From the NCBI GenBank assembly GCA_021796835.1, contig JAKABO010000007.1, positions 27,624 through 91,623 of the forward strand: a DNA stretch of 64,000 nt. The letters are read 5' to 3'. Source of the DNA: Pseudomonadota bacterium. Its GTDB lineage: Bacteria > Pseudomonadota > Gammaproteobacteria > Burkholderiales > Ferrovaceae. Numbering within the stretch: position 1 is the stretch's first letter; each line of letters begins with the position of its first letter. This document shows, piece by piece, positions 1 through 9,827 of the stretch. The notes under the pieces are model-generated. The model worked only from the letters and a program-made list of their open reading frames with translations, was not told the origin of the DNA and did no database searches. The translations under genes and the position numbers were made by a program.

Positions 1-431
1 CCCTGACCAGCGACTTCATCATCGGTTTTCCCGGCGAAACCGACGAGGATTTTGCCGCCACTCTCCAGTTGATCGAAGAAGTGGGGTTCGATGGCAGTTA
101 CGGCTTCATGTACAGCCCTCGCCCCGGCACCCCGGCAGCCGATCTGCCGGATACCGTCCCGTTGGAGGTCAAACGGACCCGGCTCCAGGCCCTGCTGGCC
201 CGAACCGATGCCCACGCCTTCAAAATCAGTACCGCCATGGTAGGCACCCAGCAGCGCATCCTGGTGGATGGACATGCGCGCCGCCATACGCTGGAGATGC
301 GGGGGCGAACGGACAACAATCGCGTCGTGAACTTTCCTGGCGGGGAACGACTGGTGGGGCATTTCGTCGATGTGCGCATCACGGCCACCGCCCCCCACAC
401 CCTGCGTGGCGAGTTGGTTGATTTGCTCTGA
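1..431 (+). CDS. miaB: tRNA-2-methylthio-N6-dimethylallyladenosine synthase MiaB, C-terminal part
   Basis: The 3' end of a radical-SAM methylthiotransferase, open from the window edge (frame begins at base 3). MiaB converts i6A37 to ms2i6A37 in tRNAs that read UNN codons. What is left is the end of the radical-SAM domain ([15 protein letters not shown], then [10 protein letters not shown]) and the C-terminal TRAM domain ([13 protein letters not shown] and VDVRIT...LRGELV). The Fe-S cysteines lie upstream of the window. The TGA shares one base with the ybeZ ATG (TGATG), so translation of the two is probably coupled. Family identity is firm because the MiaB-specific D-N-R-x-V-N-F segment is present. 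Confidence 0.93.
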   Translation, partial: LTSDFIIGFPGETDEDFAATLQLIEEVGFDGSYGFMYSPRPGTPAADLPDTVPLEVKRTRLQALLARTDAHAFKISTAMVGTQQRILVDGHARRHTLEMRGRTDNNRVVNFPGGERLVGHFVDVRITATAPHTLRGELVDLL

Positions 432-1402
432 TGCCCGTCCCCGTTCTCGAGCAATGCGAATTCGTCCCCACCCCCCTGGACAATGTTCGGCTGGCCAATC
501 TGTGTGGGGTACTCGATGAAAATCTGGCCATCATGGCCCGTCATCTGGAGATCGGCCTGCATCGACGGGGAGACGTCTTCACCCTGACCGGGCAACCCCG
601 GGACCTGAAGCGGGCCAAGGCAATACTGGACACGTTATACCAGGAGGCCGCCGCCCCCCTGGATCCCACCCTTCTGTTCCAGAAACTGACCCATTTACGT
701 CTGCAACAGGCCGAAGAACCCGCCCAGGCACCGACCACGCAGATATTGCAGACGCGCCGTGGCCAGGTGGAAGCCCGTTCCCCCCGCCAAATCCAGTACC
801 TGCAACAAATGCGCGAATATATCCTGTGCTTCGGCGTAGGACCTGCTGGCACGGGAAAAACCTATCTGGCCGTGGCAGCCGCCGTGGATGCCCTGGAACG
901 GGAAGAAGTCAAACGCATCATCCTGGTGCGTCCGGCCGTGGAAGCGGGCGAACGCCTGGGCTTTCTGCCGGGCGATCTCCAACAGAAAATCGACCCCTAC
1001 CTGCGCCCCCTGTATGATGCGCTCTATGATCTACTGGGCCATGACCGGGTCGGACGCCTCTTCGAGCGCGGGGTCATCGAGGTGGCGCCGCTGGCCTACA
1101 TGCGGGGACGCACCCTCAACCATAGCTTCATCATTCTGGACGAAGCACAAAACACGACGCCAGAGCAGATGAAAATGTTTCTCACCCGGATCGGCTTTGG
1201 CACCCGCGCCGTGATCACGGGCGATGTCACCCAGATCGACCTGCACCGCACCCAGAAAAGCGGACTGATCGACGCCCGCAACGTCCTGCAACGGGTGGAA
1301 GGCGTTGCCTTCACCATCTTTCAGACGGAGGATGTGGTTCGCCACCCCCTGGTTCAACGCATCGTCAACGCTTATGAAACCCAGCACGCCCCCCATGGCT
1401 GA
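431..1402 (+). CDS. ybeZ: PhoH-like ATPase YbeZ
   Basis: A 323-residue PhoH-family P-loop ATPase, the usual partner of the endoribonuclease YbeY in rRNA maturation and ribosome quality control. Walker A is GPAGTGKT at residues 137-144 and Walker B is FIILDEAQN at 233-241. An N-terminal KH-like segment (about residues 15-70) precedes the ATPase core, as is normal for YbeZ. It starts on the last base of the miaB stop and overlaps ybeY by 8 bases; miaB-ybeZ-ybeY-corC-lnt is the classic proteobacterial cluster. Length and order match the family, and nothing is missing. Confidence 0.96.
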   Translation: MPVPVLEQCEFVPTPLDNVRLANLCGVLDENLAIMARHLEIGLHRRGDVFTLTGQPRDLKRAKAILDTLYQEAAAPLDPTLLFQKLTHLRLQQAEEPAQAPTTQILQTRRGQVEARSPRQIQYLQQMREYILCFGVGPAGTGKTYLAVAAAVDALEREEVKRIILVRPAVEAGERLGFLPGDLQQKIDPYLRPLYDALYDLLGHDRVGRLFERGVIEVAPLAYMRGRTLNHSFIILDEAQNTTPEQMKMFLTRIGFGTRAVITGDVTQIDLHRTQKSGLIDARNVLQRVEGVAFTIFQTEDVVRHPLVQRIVNAYETQHAPHG

Positions 1403-1874
1403 GCCGCATCGCTTCCACCTGGACCTGACGGTTCAGCGCGCCAGCCGTTCCTCCCCCCTCCCCTCCGAACGGCAGATCCGCCGCTGGCTGCGTCATGCGC
1501 TGCGCCGTTCCGCCGTGATCACCGTGCGCCTGGTGGACCGCCCGGAGGGACGGTCCCTGAATCAAGCCTTTCGTCACAAGGATTACCCCACCAATGTTCT
1601 GACGTTCTCCTATCCCGACGAAAATCCGCGCGCCTCTGCACGCCTGCACGGAGACCTGGTACTCTGTGCCCCCGTGGTCAAGGCTGAAGCCCGGCAGCAA
1701 CATAAACCGCTCCTGGATCATTATGCCCATCTGCTCATTCACGGAACACTTCATTTGCAGGGCTACGATCACGAAAACGAGCGGGAGGCCGCCCTCATGG
1801 AGACCCTCGAAATCGACCTGTTGACCCAACTATCCATTCCCAACCCTTATCTGGACCGTCCTGCCCATGGTTGA
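1395..1874 (+). CDS. ybeY: endoribonuclease YbeY (rRNA maturation factor)
   Basis: A 159-residue zinc-dependent single-strand endoribonuclease acting in 16S rRNA 3'-end maturation and in 70S quality control. The metal site is the H-x3-H-x5-H signature HGTLHLQGYDH near the C-terminus. The frame stays open upstream to base 1305, but the ATG at 1395 gives a normal family N-terminus (MAEPHRFHLDLTVQ) and a short 8-base overlap with ybeZ, so I use it. The 3' end overlaps corC by 8 bases. Confidence 0.95.
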   Translation: MAEPHRFHLDLTVQRASRSSPLPSERQIRRWLRHALRRSAVITVRLVDRPEGRSLNQAFRHKDYPTNVLTFSYPDENPRASARLHGDLVLCAPVVKAEARQQHKPLLDHYAHLLIHGTLHLQGYDHENEREAALMETLEIDLLTQLSIPNPYLDRPAHG

Positions 1875-2712
1875 AGACCCCCCCAACAAACCCTCGCTGC
1901 TCGAACGTCTGACCCACTGGTTGCACCATGAGCCCGAGAACCGCGAAGAACTCATCGCCATCCTGCACCAGGCACTGGAACGAAACCTGCTCGACACCGA
2001 CGCCCTGAGCATGATGGAGGGCGTTCTGGGGGTAGCCGACATGCAGGTTCGGGATGTCATGATTCCCCGGGCCCAGATGGACGTCATCGATCTCCAGTCC
2101 TCACCGGAACAGGTCATTCCGTTTCTCATCGAAACTGCTCATTCCCGTTTTCCCGCCATCGACGGCAGCAAGGACAACGTGGTGGGCATCCTGCTGGCCA
2201 AGGACATGCTGCGCTTCACCGCCGGGCTGCCCTTTCAGATCCGCGACATGCTGCGCCCCGCCATCTTCGTCCCCGAATCCAAACGGCTCAATGTCCTGCT
2301 CCGCGAATTCCGTACCAACCGGAACCACATGGCGATGGTGGTGGACGAATACGGGGGGGTCTCGGGCCTGGTGACCATCGAGGACGTCCTGGAACAGATC
2401 GTGGGCGACATCGAGGATGAATACGATTTTGACGAAACCGAGGACAATATCGTCCCGGAAGGCGAAGGTCAGTTTCGCGTCAAGGCCACCACCGAACTGG
2501 AAGATTTCAACAGTTTCATGGGAACGCATCTCCATGGCAACGGCATCGAAACCCTGGGCGGGCTGGTCCTGAATCAGTTCGGACGCATGCCCAAGCGCGG
2601 TGAACAGATCATCTTCTCCGGGCTCAAGGTCAAAGTCCTGAGGGCCGACAGCCGCCGCCTCCATTCCGTCTCGGTGACGAAAGTCAACCATGAGGATCCC
2701 TCGTCTTCATGA
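1867..2712 (+). CDS. corC: CorC/HlyC-family CBS-domain protein
   Basis: A 281-residue cytosolic protein with two CBS domains (about residues 55-185; VRDVMIPRAQMDVI opens the first, MVVDEYGGVSGLVTIEDVLE closes the second) and a C-terminal CorC_HlyC transporter-associated domain (about 200-275). It is linked in the literature to magnesium/cobalt homeostasis as an accessory protein; its biochemical role is not settled. It lacks the DUF21 membrane domain of the larger CNNM/CorB relatives, which is normal for the short CorC form that sits between ybeY and lnt. The last 4 bases overlap lnt (ATGA). Confidence 0.92.
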   Translation: MVEDPPNKPSLLERLTHWLHHEPENREELIAILHQALERNLLDTDALSMMEGVLGVADMQVRDVMIPRAQMDVIDLQSSPEQVIPFLIETAHSRFPAIDGSKDNVVGILLAKDMLRFTAGLPFQIRDMLRPAIFVPESKRLNVLLREFRTNRNHMAMVVDEYGGVSGLVTIEDVLEQIVGDIEDEYDFDETEDNIVPEGEGQFRVKATTELEDFNSFMGTHLHGNGIETLGGLVLNQFGRMPKRGEQIIFSGLKVKVLRADSRRLHSVSVTKVNHEDPSSS

Positions 2713-4202
2713 AAGGAAAACTCTGGGCCGGCCTCTTTGCCCTTCTGGCTGGAGCCCTGGCCATCACCGGTTTCGCGCCTTACCATGTCTGGCCTGCGCC
2801 CCTCCTGTCCCTCTCGGTTCTGGGGTTGCTCTGGCATGGCTGCCGTCATGACCGGGGCGCTGGCTGGATCGGATGGTTTTGGGGTCTGGGTTTTTTCGGC
2901 GCCGGGATCCACTGGATCGAGATCAGCCTGCACGAATTTGGCGGCATGTCCCTGCCCCTGGCCTACGCCCTCATTTTCCTCTTCAGCGCCTTTCTCGCCC
3001 TCTTTCCCGCCTTGGTCGGACGCTGGAGCTGGCGTTTCCATGATCGCCCCACCAGCCGCTGGCTGCTGGTCACTCCGGCACTCTGGACGCTCTCCGAATG
3101 GGTGCGCAGCTGGTTTCTGACCGGATTTCCCTGGCTGTCCCTGGGCTATGCCGCCACCCCCAAGGGCCCACTGGCCGGGTTCACGCCCCTGCTCGGGGTA
3201 TTTGGCACCTCGGCAGCCACCGTCCTTGGTGCAGGACTGCTGACGCTCGCCCTTCTTTCGCTACGACACCATCGTTCTGCCCTCACCCTGCTCCTCGCCC
3301 TGGGCATGCTCCTCGCCAGCGGGCAGGCCCTCAGGCGATTGCCCTGGGTTCACCCCGTGGGCCAGCCCATCGCCGTCAACCTGCTGCAGGGAAACATTCC
3401 CCAGGACATGAAGTTCGTGGCCGAAAGCCGGGGGCTGATCGTGCAACGCTACAACACCCTGCTCTTCAACAGTACCGGACGCCTGATTCTCCTGCCTGAA
3501 AGTGCCTTGCCCTACCTGCGCCAGCGGATGCCGGAGGGGTATAGCGAAGCGCTCGAGACGTTTGGCTATGAAAACAACAGCGACATTCTGGTGGGCCTGT
3601 TTTCCGAACCGGAACGCGGTCAGTATTACAACAGCGTCTTCAGTTTCGGCCACTCTCCCATGCAGGCCTACCACAAGGTCCACCTCGTCCCCTTTGGCGA
3701 ATTCATCCCGTTTGGCGATCTGCTGGCGCCCCTGATCCATGCCGTTCTGAATATTCCCCTGGACGATCAGCAGCGCGGCAATCCCGATCAACCGCCCCTG
3801 CGTGTGGGCGGGCAGTGGGTCGGGGTGGACATCTGCTACGAAGATGCCTTTGGCGATGAGATCCGTCGGGCCTTGCCCCAGGCAACCCTGTTGGCAAACT
3901 TCACCAATGATGCCTGGTTCGGGTCCTCCATCGGTCCCGAACAGCACCTTCAAATGGCCCAGACTCGCGCCCTGGAAACGGGGCGCCCCATGCTGCGTGT
4001 CACCAATACGGGCGTCACCGCCCTGATCGGTGCCCGGGGGGAGATCCTGGAACGCGCGCCCCGTGGAGAAATCTTCAACCTCAGCGGGAATATTTCAGGC
4101 TACGGGGGCGTGACACCTTTCGTGCTGGTCGGAAATTACGGTATCCTTGCGCTTTGCGTGCTTGCCCTGATTCTTTCCTTACGTTGGCGACCCTTGCGAT
4201 GA
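2709..4202 (+). CDS. lnt: apolipoprotein N-acyltransferase
   Basis: A 497-residue inner-membrane enzyme that adds the third acyl chain to the N-terminal cysteine of lipoproteins. The N-terminal ~215 residues form several hydrophobic spans. The periplasmic nitrilase-like domain carries the catalytic triad Glu264 (LPESALP), Lys323 (HKVHLVPFGEF) and Cys376 (VDICYEDAF), and a last membrane segment ends the protein. All catalytic residues are intact. The start overlaps corC by ATGA and the end overlaps dsbB by ATGA, so it sits inside a tightly coupled envelope operon. Confidence 0.96.
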   Translation: MKGKLWAGLFALLAGALAITGFAPYHVWPAPLLSLSVLGLLWHGCRHDRGAGWIGWFWGLGFFGAGIHWIEISLHEFGGMSLPLAYALIFLFSAFLALFPALVGRWSWRFHDRPTSRWLLVTPALWTLSEWVRSWFLTGFPWLSLGYAATPKGPLAGFTPLLGVFGTSAATVLGAGLLTLALLSLRHHRSALTLLLALGMLLASGQALRRLPWVHPVGQPIAVNLLQGNIPQDMKFVAESRGLIVQRYNTLLFNSTGRLILLPESALPYLRQRMPEGYSEALETFGYENNSDILVGLFSEPERGQYYNSVFSFGHSPMQAYHKVHLVPFGEFIPFGDLLAPLIHAVLNIPLDDQQRGNPDQPPLRVGGQWVGVDICYEDAFGDEIRRALPQATLLANFTNDAWFGSSIGPEQHLQMAQTRALETGRPMLRVTNTGVTALIGARGEILERAPRGEIFNLSGNISGYGGVTPFVLVGNYGILALCVLALILSLRWRPLR

Positions 4203-4699
4203 ATTTTCCATTTTCGCGCCGCCTCTGCCACGGCTTTGGTTTTGTGGCGGCCAGCGGCCTGATCTTTTTTGCCCTCTATCTGCAGCATGGTCTGGGTGAA
4301 GAACCCTGTCCCCTGTGTATCCTCCAGCGCGTCCTGATGATGGGGCTGGGTGTTATCTTTCTCATCGCAGCCATTCATGACCCCGCCCAGGGATTTTTTG
4401 TGCGCGTCTATGCGCGCCTGGGGGGAGCCCTGGCCCTTCTGGGCTCAGCCATCGCGGCACGCCAGATCTGGCTGCAGCATCTTCCCCCCGACCAGGTCCC
4501 CAGTTGTGGCCCGGGACTGAATTACATCCTCAAGGCCCATCCTTTCTTCAACGCACTGGCCATCGTCCTCAAGGGTTCGGGGGAATGTGCCAGCGTAGGC
4601 TGGACCTTTGCCGGTCTGGCCATTTCGGAATGGTCCCTGCTCTGGTTCATCGTCCTCGGACTGTGGATTTCCCTGCAACCCCTGAACAAACGATCCTGA
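4199..4699 (+). CDS. dsbB: disulfide bond formation protein B (DsbB)
   Basis: A 166-residue quinone reductase of the inner membrane that reoxidises DsbA. It has four hydrophobic segments, the periplasmic CPLC redox motif near residue 37, and the second cysteine pair (PSCGPGLNY and GSGECASV) in the second periplasmic loop. The frame is open upstream to 4154, but the ATG at 4199 forms an ATGA overlap with lnt and gives a normal N-terminus. Its position between lnt and glyQ is less usual; many relatives have lnt directly followed by glyQ. No dsbA is in the window. Confidence 0.94.
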   Translation: MNFPFSRRLCHGFGFVAASGLIFFALYLQHGLGEEPCPLCILQRVLMMGLGVIFLIAAIHDPAQGFFVRVYARLGGALALLGSAIAARQIWLQHLPPDQVPSCGPGLNYILKAHPFFNALAIVLKGSGECASVGWTFAGLAISEWSLLWFIVLGLWISLQPLNKRS

Positions 4700-4702
4700 C
4701 CC

Positions 4703-5593
4703 ATGCTTACTTTCCAAGCCATGCTGCTGCGCTTGCAACACTACTGGAACGATCAGGGCTGTGCCCTGCTGCAACCCTTTGACATGGAAGTGGGCGCGGG
4801 CACCTCCCACCCGGCCACCTTCCTGCGCGCCCTCGGCCCCGAACCCTGGAAGGCCGCCTTTGTCCAACCCTCGCGACGCCCCAGGGATGGACGCTATGGC
4901 GAGAACCCCAACCGTTTGCAGCATTATTACCAGTTTCAGGTGGTCCTGAAGCCCTCTCCGGACAATATCCAGTCTCTCTATCTGGATTCTCTCATCGCTC
5001 TGGGCATCGACCCCCGGAACAATGACATCCGTTTCGTGGAAGACGATTGGGAAAACCCGACGTTGGGCGCCTGGGGACTGGGCTGGGAAGTCTGGCTCAA
5101 CGGCATGGAAGTCACGCAGTTCACCTATTTTCAGGAAGTGGGGGGACTGACCTGCGCCCCCGTACTGGGAGAAATCACCTATGGGACGGAACGTCTCGCC
5201 ATGTACCTGCAAGGCTGCGACAACGTCTACGACCTGGTCTGGACGGAAGGCCTGCGGTACGGGGACATCTACCATCAAAACGAGGTGGAACAGTCCCGTT
5301 ACAACTTCGAGGCCAGCGATCCCGCCTGGCTGTTCGAACAGTTTGCGGGTTTTGAGCGCGAGTCCAAACGTCTGATCGAGGCGGGCCTGCCCCTCCCCGC
5401 CTACGACATGGCCCTCAAGTGTTCGCACACCTTCAACCTGCTGGATGCCCGTGGCGCCATTTCGGTCACGGAACGCGCCGGTTATATCGGGCGCATCCGC
5501 GCCCTGTCGCGGCAGGTGGCTCTGGCCTACCACGAGGCCCGGGCAGCCCTCGGTTTTCCTCTGCTGAGCGCGCACCCCGGAGAACCCAAATGA
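4703..5593 (+). CDS. glyQ: glycyl-tRNA synthetase alpha subunit
   Basis: A 296-residue catalytic alpha subunit of the bacterial alpha2-beta2 glycyl-tRNA synthetase, which charges tRNA-Gly. The class II core is recognisable from [26 protein letters not shown] near the N-terminus and [16 protein letters not shown] shortly after. Length equals the family norm (about 300). The start lies 3 bases after dsbB, and the 3' end overlaps glyS by 4 bases (ATGA), consistent with stoichiometric production of the two subunits. Confidence 0.97.
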   Translation: MLTFQAMLLRLQHYWNDQGCALLQPFDMEVGAGTSHPATFLRALGPEPWKAAFVQPSRRPRDGRYGENPNRLQHYYQFQVVLKPSPDNIQSLYLDSLIALGIDPRNNDIRFVEDDWENPTLGAWGLGWEVWLNGMEVTQFTYFQEVGGLTCAPVLGEITYGTERLAMYLQGCDNVYDLVWTEGLRYGDIYHQNEVEQSRYNFEASDPAWLFEQFAGFERESKRLIEAGLPLPAYDMALKCSHTFNLLDARGAISVTERAGYIGRIRALSRQVALAYHEARAALGFPLLSAHPGEPK

Positions 5594-7659
5594 CCTCTGC
5601 GCCTCTGCTGATCGAATTGCGCACCGAAGAACTGCCCCCCAGATCCCTGCTGAAACTGTCCACCAGTTTTGCCCAGGGCGTGCATCAGGGACTGGTGAAC
5701 CAGCACCTCGCCCCGACCCATGCTTCCGTCCAGATCTTCGCAACGCCACGCCGTCTGGCGGTGTTGATCGAGGACGTCGAGGGCATGCAACCCGAACGTC
5801 CGGTGGAACGCAAGGGCCCCAGCCGCAAGGCCGGACAGGCAGCCGATGGCACGGCGACCCCGGCCCTGCAGGGTTTTGCCCGATCCTGTGGGGTTGCCGT
5901 GGAGGAACTGGAACTGCGCACGGATGACAAGGGGATGGAATATTATGTCCACCCGTCCCTGCAACGGGGCATCCCTCTGGAGGAAGTGCTCCCCGTCCTG
6001 CTCGACCAGGTCGTGCGCCAACTGCCCGTGGCCAAGGTGATGCGCTGGGGCTCGGGCAACTCTGAATTTGTCCGCCCGGTCCATGGACTGATGGTCCTGC
6101 ATGGAGATCGATTGATCCCCCTGAGCCTGCTCGGGCAATCGAGCAGTCGCCAGACCCTGGGGCACCGTTTTCTGGGCGCAGGTCTGCTCACCCTCGACCA
6201 TGCCTCATCCTATGCCGCACTCCTGGAACGGGAAGGCAAGGTGATCGCTTCCTTTGCCGAGCGACGCCAGCGTATCCAGCAGGCCTTGAACGCCCTGGCC
6301 CTGCCCCACCATGTCCTGGCCGGACCGGAACTGCTCGACGAAGTGACGGCCCTGGTGGAATGGCCCACCGTCCTGGAAGGAAGGTTCGACCCCGCATTCC
6401 TGGAAATCCCCCAGGAATGCCTGATTCTGTCCATGCAACAACACCAGAAGTATTTCCCGCTGGGCGATGCCCGGAATCAGTTGCAGCCCCGCTTTCTGCT
6501 GGTCAGCAACCTGGAAACAGCCACCCCGGCGGCCATCGTCCAGGGCAATGAACGCGTCCTGCGGGCGCGCCTGGCAGATGCCCGCTTCTTCTATCAGCAG
6601 GATCGCAAGGTCCCCCTCGGCGAACGGCGCGCCCATCTGGATCAGGTGGTTTACCACCAGCGTCTGGGCAGTCTGGGCGCACGCGTCGAACGTCTGTCCC
6701 AATTGGCCGAAAGGATGGCCAGCGCCCTGCATTTGCCCGGCGCGCAGGCCCGACGGGCTGCGCAGTTGCTGAAGGCCGATCTGGGTACGGACATGGTGGG
6801 CGAATTCCCCGAACTGCAGGGGTTCATGGGACGGGACTATGCCCGCCACGATCAGGAAGATGAAGAGGTGGCGCTGGCCATCGAGGCCCACTACCGTCCC
6901 CGTTTCGCCGGAGATTCCCTGCCGACCACCCCGCTGGGCACGGTCATGGCCCTGGCCGACAAACTGGAAACGCTGGTGGGCATTTATGGCATCGGCCAGA
7001 TTCCGACGGGAGACCGGGATCCTTACGGGTTACGCCGCGCCACCCTGGGAATCCTGCGCCTGCTGATGGACAAGGCACCGGCGCTGGAACTGCCAACGCT
7101 CCTCGCCTGGACCGAGGCCACTTTTCCTCAGGGGGTGCTGGACACCGTGGCGTTGGGGTCTCTGCCCGCCTTCATCCAGGATCGTCTGCGCGGCCTGTTG
7201 CGCGACCAGGGATTCGATCAGGCCCTGGTGGAAGCGGTCGTTTCTCCCTTGCCCGCTCGTCTGGACCAGTTGCCCGCACACCTCCAGGCGCTCGCCTCTT
7301 TCCGCAACCGCCCTGAAGCCATCGGGCTGAGTGCCGCACATAAACGCATCCGAAACCTGCTCAAAAAGTCCGGCCCGACACAGTCCGTGCCCCCCGCGCC
7401 CCTGCAGGAACCGGCGGAACTCGACTTGCAGGAAAGGTTGCAGGCCCTGCAACCCCGTATCGCCTCTTTCGTGCGCCAGGCCGACTTTTCCGCCGCCCTG
7501 AGCGCGCTGGCAGAGTTGCATGCCCCCGTGGACCGGTTTTTTACCGACCTCATGGTGATGTGTGAGGATCCCGGACTGCGGGCGGCACGCCTGGCTTTGT
7601 TGCAAAACCTGGAATCGCTCATGAATCAGGTAGGCGACCTGTCCTGCCTGAGCAGTTGA
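5590..7659 (+). CDS. glyS: glycyl-tRNA synthetase beta subunit
   Basis: A 689-residue beta subunit that supplies tRNA recognition to the alpha2-beta2 enzyme. The start [17 protein letters not shown] is the standard family opening, and the ATG at 5590 overlaps the glyQ stop; the frame is open further upstream but that part is antiparallel coding of glyQ in another frame. The conserved GxQHHKYF-like segment ([13 protein letters not shown]) and the HD-like segment near the middle are present. The C-terminal anticodon-binding-like region ends in [10 protein letters not shown]. Length matches relatives, with no sign of disruption. Confidence 0.96.
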   Translation: MTSAPLLIELRTEELPPRSLLKLSTSFAQGVHQGLVNQHLAPTHASVQIFATPRRLAVLIEDVEGMQPERPVERKGPSRKAGQAADGTATPALQGFARSCGVAVEELELRTDDKGMEYYVHPSLQRGIPLEEVLPVLLDQVVRQLPVAKVMRWGSGNSEFVRPVHGLMVLHGDRLIPLSLLGQSSSRQTLGHRFLGAGLLTLDHASSYAALLEREGKVIASFAERRQRIQQALNALALPHHVLAGPELLDEVTALVEWPTVLEGRFDPAFLEIPQECLILSMQQHQKYFPLGDARNQLQPRFLLVSNLETATPAAIVQGNERVLRARLADARFFYQQDRKVPLGERRAHLDQVVYHQRLGSLGARVERLSQLAERMASALHLPGAQARRAAQLLKADLGTDMVGEFPELQGFMGRDYARHDQEDEEVALAIEAHYRPRFAGDSLPTTPLGTVMALADKLETLVGIYGIGQIPTGDRDPYGLRRATLGILRLLMDKAPALELPTLLAWTEATFPQGVLDTVALGSLPAFIQDRLRGLLRDQGFDQALVEAVVSPLPARLDQLPAHLQALASFRNRPEAIGLSAAHKRIRNLLKKSGPTQSVPPAPLQEPAELDLQERLQALQPRIASFVRQADFSAALSALAELHAPVDRFFTDLMVMCEDPGLRAARLALLQNLESLMNQVGDLSCLSS

Positions 7660-7692
7660 AGCGTTTCCTCACTGGCAAGGAACCCTACGCTC

Positions 7693-8232
7693 ATGTCTCT
7701 CGTCATTCTCGACCGCGATGGCGTCATCAATGCCGATAGCGACCGCTTCATCAAAAGCCCCGAAGAATGGCACCCCATTCCCGGCAGTCTGGCGGCCATC
7801 GCCCGCCTCAACCATGCCGGTTATCGGGTCGTGGTCGCCACCAACCAGTCGGGGATCGCACGGGGACTGTTCGACCTGGCAGCCCTCAATGCCATTCACC
7901 AGAAGATGATCGATGCCCTGGCCCAGCAGGGCGGCATGATCGAGGCCATTTTCTTCTGCCCCCATGCCCGCGAATCACGTTGCCATTGCCGCAAGCCGGC
8001 ACCCGGACTGTTTGAGGAAATCAGCCAGCGCTACCACCTCCCGCTTCAGGGCGTTCCCGCCATCGGCGATTCCCTGCGCGACCTGATCGCTGCAGAACGG
8101 GCCGGAGCCCAACCCCTGCTGGTCCTCACCGGCAAAGGTCAAAAAACCCTCGAGGCGGGCAATTTGCCGCCCGGAACCCAGGTTCACGACAACCTTCAGG
8201 AGGCCGTGCGCACCCTGCTGGCCAAACGTTGA
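7693..8232 (+). CDS. gmhB: D-glycero-beta-D-manno-heptose-1,7-bisphosphate 7-phosphatase
   Basis: A 179-residue HAD-family phosphatase in the ADP-heptose pathway for the LPS inner core. Visible motifs are the HAD nucleophile loop LDRDGVIN (residues 6-13), ATNQSGIARG (motif II), and the GmhB zinc loop with Cys-Pro-His and Cys-His-Cys (CPHARESRCHC). GDSLRDLIAA supplies motif IV. It follows glyS by 33 bases and precedes the acyltransferase by 2; glyS-gmhB-plsC is a conserved betaproteobacterial order. Confidence 0.93.
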   Translation: MSLVILDRDGVINADSDRFIKSPEEWHPIPGSLAAIARLNHAGYRVVVATNQSGIARGLFDLAALNAIHQKMIDALAQQGGMIEAIFFCPHARESRCHCRKPAPGLFEEISQRYHLPLQGVPAIGDSLRDLIAAERAGAQPLLVLTGKGQKTLEAGNLPPGTQVHDNLQEAVRTLLAKR

Positions 8233-8234
8233 TC

Positions 8235-8993
8235 ATGCGAATCCTGCGCGCGCTGATTTTTGCCCTGGCCCAGGGATTGGCCACCCCCCTGTACGCCCTG
8301 CTCATGATCCTGTCTGCACCCTTCGGCGTGCGCGGCCCCCGCTATTTTTCCGGGGCCTGGTCGCGCCTGATGCTGGGCCTGGCCCGCTGGATTTGCGGCA
8401 TCCGCCACGAACTCAGCGGCTGGGAGCACCTGCCCACCGGCCCCTTCGTCCTGATCGCCAAACATCAATCGGCCTGGGAGACGATTTTTTTTCCGGCCTT
8501 TCTCCCTCCCCACGTCTTCGTATTGAAGCAGGAAATTCTCTCCATCCCTTTCTTCGGCTGGGGGATGCGCCTGCTCGAACCCATCGCCATCGATCGTGAG
8601 CAACGGCGCGAAGCTTTTCAGCAGGTACTCAGTCAGGGACGGGAACGCCTGAGCCGAGGACTGATCGTGATCATTTTTCCGGAAGGGACGCGCGTGCCCT
8701 ATGGTTACCGGGGCCGCTATGCCCCTGGCGGCGGCTTGCTGGCCGCCCAGGCAGGGGTTCCCGTGGTGCCCCTGGCCCACGATGCAGGCCGGTTATGGAA
8801 AAAGGGGGTGCTGGGTAAATACCCAGGCACCATTCATCTGGCTCTGGGCCCCATCCTCTCCACCGTGGGACGGGACGGGCTCGAGGTCAATCGGGAAGCC
8901 GAAGCCTGGATCGAAGCCGAACTGGAACGCTGGAGCCACCAACCCGCCCGTCCCTGGCGGCGCAAATCCGGAACCCGCTCCCTTCCCCAATGA
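8235..8993 (+). CDS. plsC: 1-acyl-sn-glycerol-3-phosphate acyltransferase
   Basis: A 252-residue PlsC-type acyltransferase for phosphatidic acid synthesis (lyso-PA to PA) at the inner membrane. It has a hydrophobic N-terminal segment, a catalytic block AKHQSAWET (an H-x4-E version of the usual H-x4-D), and motif III FPEGTRVPYG. The H-x4-E form is, as I recall, usual for this betaproteobacterial subgroup, so I do not treat it as a defect. An upstream TTG at 8229 is in frame, but the ATG at 8235 is preferred. It overlaps the next gene by ATGA. Confidence 0.9.
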   Translation: MRILRALIFALAQGLATPLYALLMILSAPFGVRGPRYFSGAWSRLMLGLARWICGIRHELSGWEHLPTGPFVLIAKHQSAWETIFFPAFLPPHVFVLKQEILSIPFFGWGMRLLEPIAIDREQRREAFQQVLSQGRERLSRGLIVIIFPEGTRVPYGYRGRYAPGGGLLAAQAGVPVVPLAHDAGRLWKKGVLGKYPGTIHLALGPILSTVGRDGLEVNREAEAWIEAELERWSHQPARPWRRKSGTRSLPQ

Positions 8994-9691
8994 GCCGTCC
9001 TGCACTGCCCCAACCACCGCTCACCTGCGCGGGTCAGACTCTCCCTTACTGGCTGGTGAGAAGCCCGCGCCGCAGGACGATTGGCCTCAAGGTCGATGAA
9101 CGGGGTTTGACAGTCTTTGCGCCCGCCAACCTGCCCGTGGCACACCTCGAAACCCTGATCCAGACCCGTGCCGCCTGGATCCGCACCAAATGGACCGAGT
9201 GCTGCCAAAAATCGGCGCTGCGCGTCGCCCCCCGGGAAGGCGCCTTGCTCCCTTATCTGGGACGCGCGGTGCGCCTGTCCCTGGATTCCGGCCCCACCCG
9301 CCTGGAGGGCGAGGTGCTGTACCTCAACCCCGGTCGGGACGATATCCCGGGAACCCTCCGGCGTTGGTACCAGGCCCAGGCCCTGCCCTTCTTTTTGCCC
9401 CGCGTTGCACAGTACGCCGAGCGACTGGGCGTGCCCCTGCCCGCCGTGGCCCTGTCCAATGCCCGTCGCCGCTGGGGCAGTTGTCATGCGCGCGGGGTGA
9501 TTCGCCTCAACTGGCGTTTGCTCAAGGCCAGCCCGACAGAAATGGATTATGTCATCGCCCATGAAGTGACCCATCTGCGACACATGAACCATGGCCCGGA
9601 ATTCCGGAAAACCCTGCAACACCTGTATCCCGATCACGCAGAAGCACACCGCACATTACGTGAACGGGGCTTCCTGTACCAGGCTTTCTGA
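8990..9691 (+). CDS. YgjP-like zinc metallopeptidase-fold protein (DUF45/M48-like)
   Basis: A 233-residue member of the YgjP/SprT-like DUF45 family. The metal motif is HEVTHLRHMNHGPEF, an H-E-x2-H with a third histidine downstream, in the last 50 residues; the segment NARRRWGSCHARGVIRLNWRL before it is the family hallmark. The biochemical role of these proteins is not settled (E. coli YgjP has been reported as a UTP-directed phosphohydrolase), so I give no symbol. It is the last gene of the miaB-to-plsC operon and overlaps plsC by 4 bases. Confidence 0.88.
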   Translation: MSRPALPQPPLTCAGQTLPYWLVRSPRRRTIGLKVDERGLTVFAPANLPVAHLETLIQTRAAWIRTKWTECCQKSALRVAPREGALLPYLGRAVRLSLDSGPTRLEGEVLYLNPGRDDIPGTLRRWYQAQALPFFLPRVAQYAERLGVPLPAVALSNARRRWGSCHARGVIRLNWRLLKASPTEMDYVIAHEVTHLRHMNHGPEFRKTLQHLYPDHAEAHRTLRERGFLYQAF

Positions 9692-9740
9692 CCCATGACC
9701 GACAGATCATCATCCCTTGAATTTTATCCCCCGGAGTGCT

Positions 9741-9769
9741 TTGACAGCCTATTCAAAGCGTGCGATGAT
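9741..9769 (+). promoter_or_regulatory. sigma70-type promoter for the acyl-CoA ligase
   Basis: A perfect -35 TTGACA (9741-9746), a 17-base spacer, then GATGAT (9764-9769) preceded by TGC, which fits an extended -10. The expected start is near 9776, about 50 bases ahead of the ATG at 9828. It lies in the first real gap after the long upstream operon, where a new transcription unit is expected. Confidence 0.55.
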
Positions 9770-9827
9770 GGGCCTCTGGAGGCCTACTTTTCAACCCTGT
9801 GAAGCCAAGGGAGCGAGTCGTCATTTC

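Noticed and set aside
8462..8488. Missing Asp in the PlsC H-x4-D motif (Glu instead)
   Set aside because: H-x4-E is, as far as I recall, usual for this betaproteobacterial branch and motif III is normal, so it is not evidence of inactivation.
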